Source: Flagellimonas aurea (GTDB lineage Bacteria; Bacteroidota; Bacteroidia; Flavobacteriales; Flavobacteriaceae). From it: a stretch of 64,000 nt of DNA. Location of the stretch: positions 62,001 to 126,000 of the forward strand of contig NZ_JAFLNL010000003.1 of assembly GCF_017313785.1 (NCBI RefSeq), in the 5' to 3' direction. Shown here one piece after another: positions 1-8,051 of the stretch. Position numbers and translations under genes: made by a program. The stretch's first letter is position 1, and the number at the start of each line of letters is the position of its first letter. Below the pieces are notes generated by a model. That model ran no database searches and was not told where the DNA came from. It saw only the letters and a list, made by a program, of their open reading frames with translations.

Positions 1-3000
1 GCTACTATTGTTGATGTAGAACCTTGATACAGTACATAGTTTATTGGAGTATCTGTGGCGGTTAGAGGGTCCAACTCTACCGAAATGGTTCCATCATCAG
101 CCCCAAAACAGGTAATGTCGCTTTTTGGTGTGGCGGTAATAACAGGTGTATCCACAGTGGAAACAATCACCTCAGCTTCATCGGAACATAAAGGATTTGT
201 GTTTGAATCCAAATCCGTCACCAAGATATTGTAGTTTCCAGGGTCAACACCATTAAAAACATTATTATTGATTTGCGGGGGCCCTACATTGGCCATACCA
301 TTGTCCACATCTCTTAGTTGGTATTCAAAATTTCCACTTCCTCCGGTTGTATTCACGGTAATTACACCATCACCTGCATTACAGGTGGGGTACGATGTGG
401 CATCAGCGGAAATCGCGAAGAAATCAAATACATCAGCGGTTACCGTGTTGGTACATCCATTTCCGTCCCTAACGGTGATTACATAACTTCCCGGATTGGG
501 AACAACAAATGACGTTCCTGATTGAAAACCGCTTCCAAGATCATATTGGAAAGTTTCTTCTGGCAATCCGGAACCTGTGGAAAGTGGAGAAACTATGTTG
601 ATTTGATATCCGCTGGTAGCCGTACACTGGTTTACCACATCTATTTCCGGGTCCGGAATCCCCGCCTCTTGGGTCACCGTCAGTGTGGTCATGGCGGTAC
701 AACCATTGGCATCCTGTACGTAAAAATCGTAGTCTGCGGGATAGGGCCCTGGTACTTCAAAAGTAGTTTCCGATGTAAATGTTGATGGTGCTGCACCTCC
801 ATTTGGCACATAGGCATAACTGTATGGCTCCGTGCTTCCAAAGCCTCTTACCGTAACCAAAGCTCCTGCATTACAGGTAGCTTCCACAAAATTGTCGATG
901 GCTATGGAGACGGAACTGATATCGATGAAAGCTAAAGTACTTCCACTACAACCTGTACTATCGTCCGTAACGATTATCTGATAGTTTCCAGGCGCCAATC
1001 CTGTAACTGTTCCATTGTACGGTATGGTTTCGCCAGTAAATGTATCGGTTGAAACGGTTGCCCCAGTATCCGTATTCTCGACGGTTACGGTAAAATTGCC
1101 CGGTGCCGAAATTCCAGAGACCTCATAGTCAATGGAACCGCTGCCCGCTACGTTACACGAAGCCGCCAAGGATGTTGCGCTAACCGCAACAGGGTTAGTT
1201 GGACCGATGGAGTCAATTTCTTCAATATAGGTACAGCCGTTAGCATCCCTTACTTCGACAAAGTAAGTGACACCGGGAACGACTTGACCGGTTACATCAA
1301 AAATATCGTTGTTGGGCCCCTCTCCGAGTGTCCATGTCGGGTCTCCCACAAGTCTAAATTCATAAGGTTCGGTCCCCCCACTAGCCTGAACATGATATGG
1401 GAATGAAGTATCAGAACATACGGTTGGTTCTGCATCAATAGGTGTCAAATCCAATTCGTTTTGGTCTATGACCACCTGAACACGATCCTCGCACCCTAGG
1501 GCATCCGTTACGACCACAGTATAGTTGCCAAGAGGCAAGTTAGGGAAGTTCACCGATGTACTTGTGGTTCCTGTAGATGAAGATACGGTGCCTCCAAATT
1601 CATCTACCAAAACATAGTCATAAAGTGCAACACCACCAGAAACTATATTCGCTTCAATAGATCCATAAACCTGATCAAAAATTGATGAGCAAACGGCATC
1701 CGTAGGCGTGGCAGTTACTTCCAATGGGGCACTGGAACCTATGGTTACATCGTATATCGGGCTGATACATCCTCTGCTATCGCGAATTACAAAACCGGTA
1801 TGTGTTCCCGCTCCATATCCTGAAAATATGTTCTGGCTGCCAAAAGTTGTTCCTCCATCATTACTGTATTCATAAGGAGGGATTCCTTGGGTGGTATCCG
1901 GAATCAATTCCACAATACCACTTGTATCATCCCCACATTGTGTGTCTGTTCCCACCACACTACCTGCAATGGTCTCAGGTGGCGAAATTGTCACGGTATT
2001 GGTTTCCGTGGTACAGCCTCGTGCATCGGTAATAGTAAACTGAAAGGTAGTATCAGAAATAATAGAACCATCATTCGGAATACTGTACACAAAGGAATTT
2101 CCTGTGATGTTGTTATTATCCGTAGTATATGGAGTACCGTTGATGCTCACTTCATAAGTACCATAATCGCCTGATGAGGTGTATCCATTGCTAATGTTTA
2201 CCTGTATTTGACCAGGAGGCCCTGCACAATCCAGCTCTTGAATAGTTGTGGCATTCGCCATTAATTGAGGTTCGATAGTCGCGGTTATAGTATCCCTACA
2301 ATCGTTGGCGTCCACCACCTCAATGGTATAGGTTCCTGGTGTAAGGCCCGCAAAACTATTGCTTGCCCCCAATACTCCATTGTTGATTCGATATTGGTAA
2401 GGTGCCAATCCGCCCGAAGCATTTACCACAAGGGTAGCTGCTGTAAAGTTGTCATAACAAAAATCGGAAGCTCCCATATCCAATGTAAGGGTCGGAGCAT
2501 CCAAACGAGTCAATGTAAAACTATCGGTAATCGTACATCCGTTAGCATCGGTCACACTAACTTGATAGGTTCCTTCTTGTGAAAGATTGGAGAAGGTACT
2601 CCCGTTCTTAGGTCCTCTTGTGGAACCATCGGGCTGGGTCAACGTATATCGATTACCTCCCCATCCCCCAACGGTATTAACCCTTACAGCACCTGTATTT
2701 CCATTTTGGCAGCTCATTGCGGTAACATCCAAACCGGAGATACTGAAAGCTGTGGATGGTTCTTCTATCACCAACGTGGCCGTATCGGTACAATTGGTTT
2801 CTTCATCGGTCACCGAAATCACGTAGCTTCCGGCAGCCAACCCTGTCAATGCGATAATGCTATTGGTTTGACTTGTGGAAACCGGTCCGCCATCAATGCT
2901 ATAACTATAAGTAGAGTTGAATCCATCTACCAGAAACCTTCCCTCTCCGTCGGAATCGCCAACGCAGGTAACCACTCGGGTCTGTTGCCCTTGCACTCCT

Positions 3001-5024
3001 ATAGAGCTGATATCGGTAATGGCATAGTTTTCTTCATAAGAACACCCCTCATCATCGGTCACCCTAAAAGTATAAGTTCCTAATCCCAAACCTGCAAACG
3101 TATTATTGTTCCCATTGTTTACGGCACTAGCTGATGGAGATACAATTTCATAGGTATAAGTGCCCGAACCACCTGTTACGCTCAAATCCAAAGAGGCTGT
3201 AGTGGTGATACAATCCAAGCTGGAGATACTGAAATCAATATCTGTTGGTTTGTTCAAGGTGTTAAAAGGAATATCTGGTAAGGTTTGCACACATCCGTTT
3301 GCATCTCGAACCATGGGGGTATAAGTTCCCACTCCCAAGTTTGGGAACACATTGTTGCTTCCAAAACCGGCTCCAATACTATATTCATATGGTGCCGTTC
3401 CCCCGGAAACTCCAGAGATGGTTATTTGTCCTCCATTTTCATCGGCACAATCTGGGAAACTATCTGGTGCAGCCGATGCCAATATGGTAGATGGCGTTCC
3501 TATAGTTACTGTTTGAGGTGCAGTTGTACAGGTAAAAGAATCTTGCTCATACCTCAGTACCAAATCGTAGGTACCCGGTGCCAAGTTTGAAAACACATTG
3601 CTTATCTGAAAACTACTTCCATTATTAATGCTGTACGTAATTTCATAACCGAATCCGCTGGTTACGTTTACGGTTACCCTACCGTCGTTGGCGCCACCAC
3701 AATTGGCATCTTCTTCCGTAAAATTGAATACTGGCGGCGGAATATTTTCAACATCTACAGCAGCAGTCCGTTGACATCCGTTCGCATCTTCAACCAAAAT
3801 ATTGTAGGTTCCAGCAGTTGAAACGGAAAAGCTTGATGTACTGGGATAGGTTGAACCAAAGGGCCCTCCATCCACGCTAAATCTATATGGCGCGGTACCC
3901 CCGCTAGTGGCCACGTTTACATTGACGGATGTTGCACCACAGCCAAAACTATCGGAAGCTGTTGCAGAAACTGCCAATGGACTTATCCCACCTCCTATTA
4001 CGATTGGGTCGCCATCAATATCGGTGGTTACCGTTTCCGAACAATTATTAGTTTCTACGCGGATGTTATATGTACCCGGACTTACATTCGCAAAAGTATA
4101 AGTATCTGAACCGTTGGGGCCAAAAGTGTCCACGGTAACACCGTTTTTCACCAATCTATAAGTATAAAAACCAGGAACTCCCGACACGGCCACGTCTATG
4201 CTCCCCAATTCTCCGCTACATAAAATATCATGCGTAGTAACATCTACATTGATATCCAAATCTTCAACCCTCAACATATTTGATGGAAAGACACAGGCTG
4301 TTTCGGAAACATTTTTCAATCGAACATAAACACGATAATCCCCAGGGGCCGTAATATCAAAAAATGGGGCATCTTGGTAAGGACCTGCGGTACTGTTCAA
4401 ACTATATTCGTAACCAGCTGGAACATTTGTAACTTCAACCCTTCCTGGATTCCCACAAACAATATCTTCTTTGATAAGTTGAGGATTCAACGGGTTAAGT
4501 GTTGATTTGAAGTAATAATATTGACCAGAATTTACTCGTACTCGAAATTCCCCTGCAGTGGCCAAGTTAAAGGTAGCTCCTGTACCGACCGTATTCCAAG
4601 TACAAGCATTGTTAATGGTAGGACAATCTTCCACCACAGTAGGTGCACAACTATTTGGATCTAATTGCTGCCATTGGTAAGAACTCCCAGATTGACTGAG
4701 CGTAAGCGTTCTGGTATCGCTGGTACCGCACAAAAAGAATTTGGCCACCGTACTCCCATCATTGGGACACGTAACCTCTTGATTGGCACCATTGATAATG
4801 GTAGCAAACATCGCGGTCGTTGCGAACAGCTCTCTTTCTTCGTTGGACGCATTTTTTGAGGTTGCATCTAGATTCTTTTCTTTGGTATCGGACTCTGTTT
4901 CTTTGGAAACCATATTGACAAGAATCCGAGCAACATGAGTCTTAGCTAATACCGTAGAACCGAAGATTGAAATGAACACCAACAACACGGCATATAATAA
5001 ATGCCTTGTTTTTTGTGGGAGCAT
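1..5024 (-). CDS. giant SprB-like repeat surface protein, 5' part (C-terminus outside window)
   Basis: The frame is open from an ATG at 5024 to the window edge, about 1,674 codons without a stop. Residues 1-27 form a signal peptide (positive start, hydrophobic core, ending near VLA). A cysteine-rich N-terminal domain follows, and from about residue 240 there are roughly sixteen divergent beta-sandwich repeats of about 83 residues. Each repeat holds motifs of the type GGTAPYxYS, a Gly-Thr-Tyr strand (for example PGTYxI) and a D-x-x-GC turn. These match SprB-type/PKD-like repeats of Bacteroidota adhesins, large secreted proteins usually exported by the type IX secretion system through a C-terminal sorting domain. 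That domain would lie beyond the window. Adhesion or gliding is inferred from the family. No enzymatic motif is visible in this part. Confidence 0.85.
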   Translation of the reverse strand, partial: MLPQKTRHLLYAVLLVFISIFGSTVLAKTHVARILVNMVSKETESDTKEKNLDATSKNASNEERELFATTAMFATIINGANQEVTCPNDGSTVAKFFLCGTSDTRTLTLSQSGSSYQWQQLDPNSCAPTVVEDCPTINNACTWNTVGTGATFNLATAGEFRVRVNSGQYYYFKSTLNPLNPQLIKEDIVCGNPGRVEVTNVPAGYEYSLNSTAGPYQDAPFFDITAPGDYRVYVRLKNVSETACVFPSNMLRVEDLDINVDVTTHDILCSGELGSIDVAVSGVPGFYTYRLVKNGVTVDTFGPNGSDTYTFANVSPGTYNIRVETNNCSETVTTDIDGDPIVIGGGISPLAVSATASDSFGCGATSVNVNVATSGGTAPYRFSVDGGPFGSTYPSTSSFSVSTAGTYNILVEDANGCQRTAAVDVENIPPPVFNFTEEDANCGGANDGRVTVNVTSGFGYEITYSINNGSSFQISNVFSNLAPGTYDLVLRYEQDSFTCTTAPQTVTIGTPSTILASAAPDSFPDCADENGGQITISGVSGGTAPYEYSIGAGFGSNNVFPNLGVGTYTPMVRDANGCVQTLPDIPFNTLNKPTDIDFSISSLDCITTTASLDLSVTGGSGTYTYEIVSPSASAVNNGNNNTFAGLGLGTYTFRVTDDEGCSYEENYAITDISSIGVQGQQTRVVTCVGDSDGEGRFLVDGFNSTYSYSIDGGPVSTSQTNSIIALTGLAAGSYVISVTDEETNCTDTATLVIEEPSTAFSISGLDVTAMSCQNGNTGAVRVNTVGGWGGNRYTLTQPDGSTRGPKNGSTFSNLSQEGTYQVSVTDANGCTITDSFTLTRLDAPTLTLDMGASDFCYDNFTAATLVVNASGGLAPYQYRINNGVLGASNSFAGLTPGTYTIEVVDANDCRDTITATIEPQLMANATTIQELDCAGPPGQIQVNISNGYTSSGDYGTYEVSINGTPYTTDNNNITGNSFVYSIPNDGSIISDTTFQFTITDARGCTTETNTVTISPPETIAGSVVGTDTQCGDDTSGIVELIPDTTQGIPPYEYSNDGGTTFGSQNIFSGYGAGTHTGFVIRDSRGCISPIYDVTIGSSAPLEVTATPTDAVCSSIFDQVYGSIEANIVSGGVALYDYVLVDEFGGTVSSSTGTTSTSVNFPNLPLGNYTVVVTDALGCEDRVQVVIDQNELDLTPIDAEPTVCSDTSFPYHVQASGGTEPYEFRLVGDPTWTLGEGPNNDIFDVTGQVVPGVTYFVEVRDANGCTYIEEIDSIGPTNPVAVSATSLAASCNVAGSGSIDYEVSGISAPGNFTVTVENTDTGATVSTDTFTGETIPYNGTVTGLAPGNYQIIVTDDSTGCSGSTLAFIDISSVSIAIDNFVEATCNAGALVTVRGFGSTEPYSYAYVPNGGAAPSTFTSETTFEVPGPYPADYDFYVQDANGCTAMTTLTVTQEAGIPDPEIDVVNQCTATSGYQINIVSPLSTGSGLPEETFQYDLGSGFQSGTSFVVPNPGSYVITVRDGNGCTNTVTADVFDFFAISADATSYPTCNAGDGVITVNTTGGSGNFEYQLRDVDNGMANVGPPQINNNVFNGVDPGNYNILVTDLDSNTNPLCSDEAEVIVSTVDTPVITATPKSDITCFGADDGTISVELDPLTATDTPINYVLYQGSTSTIV

Positions 5025-5174
5025 AGGTTAAGTCTTGTTAAGAAGAATATTCAGATTTGGGATCTCAACACTCTTTAATAGTAATTTTCTGTTCTTATAA
5101 AATTTCTCTTTATCTTGAATGGATCAACAATAAATGCAGTTTATCCATAAAACCTGTTATTTCAACGTAAAATT

Positions 5175-6293
5175 ATGCAAAATAGTCTCTTGTTTCCTAT
5201 TTTTTTCGTTGTACTGCTAGGTACATCGTGCGCACAAACCCGTGATAAAGACATCAATACGCCAAAAACCCTTGATTTTACTGAGGAATTGGTAGTTGAT
5301 GGTATTCAGAACGGGTGGGGCATGGTTTTCTTGCCCGATGGTGCTATTTTAACATCCGACAAATCCGGACGGCTACTTTTATATAAATCTGGCAAAACCG
5401 TGGAAATTGAAAATCCTCCAAAAGTTTACAATAGAGGACAAGGCGGTTTAATGGATATTGAACTGCATCCAAACTACAATGAAAATGGTTGGATATATTT
5501 CTCCTATGCATCTACCGAAGGGGAAGAAAAAGGAGGAAACACGGCAATCATGAGAGCCAAATTATCCCAAAACAAGCTTATTAACAAGGAAGTTCTCTAT
5601 AAAGCAACTCCTAACTCCACTCGTGGACAACATTTTGGGTCTAGAATAGAGTTTGATAAAAATGGCTACCTATTTTTTTCCATTGGCGAAAGAGGAAACA
5701 GAGATGTTAATCCCCAAGACATAACCCGGGATGGTGGCAAAATATACCGGCTAAAGGATGATGGCAGTATTCCTGAAGACAATCCATTCATTAATGAAAA
5801 AGGTTCAAAACAGGCCATCTGGAGCTATGGACATCGAAATCCCCAAGGTCTGGCCCTTCATCCAGAAACAGAAGCGCTGTGGGAACACGAACATGGACCA
5901 AGGGGCGGAGATGAAATCAATATAATTAAAAAAGGAAAAAACTACGGTTGGCCCGTTGTCACCTATGGCATTAATTACAGCGGCACCCAAATTACCGATG
6001 AAACCTCCAAACCCGGAATGGAACAGCCACTTTACCAATGGACGCCTTCCATTGCACCCTCGGGAATGACCTTCGTTACTTCTGATAAATACCCCAAATG
6101 GAAAGGTAGCTTATTGGTCGGCTCTTTGTCATTTCAATATTTAGAACGATTGGAACTAAAGAACGATAAAGTAGTATACCGGGAAAAGCTACTGGACGGC
6201 ATAGGAAGGGTCCGGAATGTACGGCAAGCCCCTGATGGGTTTATCTATGTAAGCGTTGAGGGGCAGGGCATCTACCGGTTAGTTCCCAAATAA
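5175..6293 (+). CDS. PQQ-dependent sugar dehydrogenase-like lipoprotein (GSDH family)
   Basis: This 372-residue protein has a lipoprotein signal peptide with lipobox LGTSC at about residues 15-19, so it is probably anchored in the periplasm or outer membrane. The rest is a six-bladed beta-propeller of the glucose/sorbosone dehydrogenase type. Family landmarks are GQHFGSRIEFD, YGHRNPQGLALHP, EHGPRGGDEIN and NYGWPVVTYG. Related soluble enzymes oxidise aldose sugars with PQQ, but many homologues have no proven substrate, so the reaction stays open. The gene converges with murQ with only five bases between the stops and looks monocistronic. Confidence 0.85.
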   Translation: MQNSLLFPIFFVVLLGTSCAQTRDKDINTPKTLDFTEELVVDGIQNGWGMVFLPDGAILTSDKSGRLLLYKSGKTVEIENPPKVYNRGQGGLMDIELHPNYNENGWIYFSYASTEGEEKGGNTAIMRAKLSQNKLINKEVLYKATPNSTRGQHFGSRIEFDKNGYLFFSIGERGNRDVNPQDITRDGGKIYRLKDDGSIPEDNPFINEKGSKQAIWSYGHRNPQGLALHPETEALWEHEHGPRGGDEINIIKKGKNYGWPVVTYGINYSGTQITDETSKPGMEQPLYQWTPSIAPSGMTFVTSDKYPKWKGSLLVGSLSFQYLERLELKNDKVVYREKLLDGIGRVRNVRQAPDGFIYVSVEGQGIYRLVPK

Positions 6294-6298
6294 AACTT

Positions 6299-7117
6299 TT
6301 ACTTTTTAAGCGCGTCAATGGCCAACTTGACCGAACCATATTTTTTGAGGGCTTTTTCAGCTTCTTCATAATCAAGGCCAAGTTCTTCCATAATATAGCG
6401 TGTACCCCTGTCAACTAATTTGGTATTGCTCAACTGCATGTTCACCATTTTATTTCCTTTTACGCGGCCTACACGGATCATGAGGGCGGTAGAAATCATA
6501 TTCAGAACCAATTTTTGACTAGTGCCGCTCTTCATACGGGTACTTCCGGTCAAAAACTCGGGCCCCACATTGACTTCAATGGGAATATCGGCGGATTGGG
6601 CAAGCGGTGAACCTGGGTTATTGGTGATTCCCACTGTCAAAATACCATGGGCCTTTGCATCCGAAATGCCTCCCAGCACATATGGCGTTGTTCCCGAAGC
6701 TGCAATTCCGACCAACATGTCGTTACAATTTATATCATACTCTTTAAGATCCTTCCAAGCTTGCAATGTATCATCCTCGGCATTCTCCACTGCCTTGCGA
6801 ATAGCTTGGTCCCCACCTGCTATGAGCCCAACTACCCTATCGTAAGGCATCCCGAAAGTCGGGGGAATTTCTGAAGCATCAAGTATCCCCAGTCTTCCGC
6901 TGGTACCTGCACCAATATAAAATAGCCTGCCCCCTTTTTCAAAACGTTGGGCCATTTCATCAACCACTTTGGCTACTTGTGGCAATACCAACTCTACTGC
7001 ATCGGCAACTTTTTTGTCTTCATTGTTGATATTGGTCACGATATCCAAAGTATCCATTTCATCCAAACGATCATAATTGGATGGTTCCTCGGTAATCTTG
7101 ATGTGTTTTTCTACCAC
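6299..7117 (-). CDS. murQ: N-acetylmuramic acid 6-phosphate etherase
   Basis: The 272-residue SIS-domain protein converts MurNAc-6-phosphate to GlcNAc-6-phosphate plus D-lactate in the cytoplasm. The sugar-phosphate loop GTSGRLG lies at residues 71-77. The two glutamates known to be catalytic in E. coli MurQ (E83 and E114) fall at the same positions here, in ASEIPP and ENAEDD. The conserved STRMKSGTSQK segment is present. It is slightly shorter than E. coli MurQ (298 residues) but complete. It lies four bases after the DeoR gene, so the two form one leftward operon. The neighbouring NagZ, AnmK and AmpG-like genes supply its substrate pathway. Confidence 0.95.
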   Translation of the reverse strand: MVEKHIKITEEPSNYDRLDEMDTLDIVTNINNEDKKVADAVELVLPQVAKVVDEMAQRFEKGGRLFYIGAGTSGRLGILDASEIPPTFGMPYDRVVGLIAGGDQAIRKAVENAEDDTLQAWKDLKEYDINCNDMLVGIAASGTTPYVLGGISDAKAHGILTVGITNNPGSPLAQSADIPIEVNVGPEFLTGSTRMKSGTSQKLVLNMISTALMIRVGRVKGNKMVNMQLSNTKLVDRGTRYIMEELGLDYEEAEKALKKYGSVKLAIDALKK

Positions 7118-7121
7118 TACT

Positions 7122-7871
7122 TTATAGTATTTGTATGTTCAAATTTTTGAATGCTTCTAATTTTGCGTCCCAAGGTTCCAGCTCTGTAATCATTACATCA
7201 ACCTCCTCCACCCCACATATTTTATAACGCTGCAGGGAGCCTATTTTTTCTGAAATACATGGAGAAACCACTTTTCTGGAACTATGGATCATCGCTTTTT
7301 TCATTTGGACTATCTCCCAATCAAATTCCGTTAAACCTTCCGTAGGATGAATGGAGTTGGTCCCTAAAAAACAAATATCAACCTTTATTTCAGACAGCAT
7401 ATTAATGGCACTACCTCCAATTGTTATCTGGGAATCCTTAGATAAACGACCTCCAATAAAAATAACCTCTATATTGCTTTTGCCCAATAACTGCACCGCA
7501 ATGGGCAGGCTTGGAGTAAAACAGGTCAGCTTCATTTTTGGCGGCAATTTTCTGGCCAATTCCAAATTGGTAGTGCCTCCACTCAACAGAATCACTTGTC
7601 CGTCCTTTATCAAACTTAGGGCCTTCTCTGCAATCTGAGACTTTTTATCCAAAGAATAAATTTTCTTGCCCGTGGGGTTATAATTATTAAATCCCAATGA
7701 GACCGCACCGCCATGTACCTTTTTCAACTGCTTGGCACTATGCAATTCTTTGATGTCCCTACGTATGGTATCGACCGAAACATTGAGCTGATCAGCTATG
7801 TCGGTCAAAAGAACCCTATTATGGATTCCCACCTCGTTGAGTATAAACTGTTGCCTTTCTTCCTTTAACAT
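7122..7871 (-). CDS. DeoR-family transcriptional regulator of the amino-sugar locus
   Basis: The preferred start is the ATG at 7871 (MLKEERQQFIL), which gives 249 residues, the usual DeoR length. A longer in-frame start at 7931 adds 20 residues unlike the family. The N-terminal winged helix includes VSVDTIRRDIKEL, the DeoR recognition helix. A C-terminal sugar-phosphate sensor domain follows, with ILLSGGTTN and a GGRL-type loop. DeoR proteins usually repress sugar catabolism and are released by a phosphorylated intermediate. Its position between murQ and the divergent NagB-SusCD genes makes MurNAc-6-P, GlcNAc-6-P or GlcN-6-P plausible effectors, which is inference. Inverted TGCA-rich repeats just upstream are candidate operators. 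Confidence 0.88.
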   Translation of the reverse strand: MLKEERQQFILNEVGIHNRVLLTDIADQLNVSVDTIRRDIKELHSAKQLKKVHGGAVSLGFNNYNPTGKKIYSLDKKSQIAEKALSLIKDGQVILLSGGTTNLELARKLPPKMKLTCFTPSLPIAVQLLGKSNIEVIFIGGRLSKDSQITIGGSAINMLSEIKVDICFLGTNSIHPTEGLTEFDWEIVQMKKAMIHSSRKVVSPCISEKIGSLQRYKICGVEEVDVMITELEPWDAKLEAFKNLNIQIL

Positions 7872-7925
7872 ATGGTGGGTTAAAGTTAAATAAATATTAA
7901 AGCTCCGAACAAGAACAGCAAAATA

Positions 7926-7941
7926 CTGCAAAAAATTGCAG
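7926..7941. promoter_or_regulatory. candidate operator, inverted repeat CTGCAA-N4-TTGCAG
   Basis: Perfect six-base arms flank an AT spacer in the divergent region between the regulator and the NagB fusion. Further TTTGCAG and TTTTGCAT words follow at 7984-8000, ending at the -7 box of the rightward promoter. A dimeric DeoR-type repressor would suit this arrangement. That the local regulator binds here is inferred from position and symmetry only. Confidence 0.45.
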
Positions 7942-7975
7942 AATTCAAGGATGATTCATCAAAAAAAGCATTTAA

Positions 7976-8007
7976 TTGCATTATTTGCAGTTTTTTGCAT
8001 ATATTTG
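7976..8007 (+). promoter_or_regulatory. Bacteroidota-type promoter, TTG-N21-TATATTTG
   Basis: TTG at 7976-7978 and a perfect TAnnTTTG box at 8000-8007 are separated by 21 bases, matching the primary sigma consensus known for Bacteroidota. The box ends 44 bases before the ATG at 8052. It would drive the NagB fusion and probably susC and susD as well. Confidence 0.65.
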
Positions 8008-8051
8008 GAATTAACTTTTCAGCATTTTGCTAGAACATTATAAATTTTCTT

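Noticed and set aside
268..4867. Many short plus-strand ORFs across the left end
   Set aside because: They are antisense shadows of one open minus-strand frame whose translation has regular repeats and a signal peptide.
7872..7931. Longer start for the DeoR regulator
   Set aside because: The 20 extra residues are unlike DeoR N-termini and run into the candidate operator. The ATG at 7871 gives the normal length.
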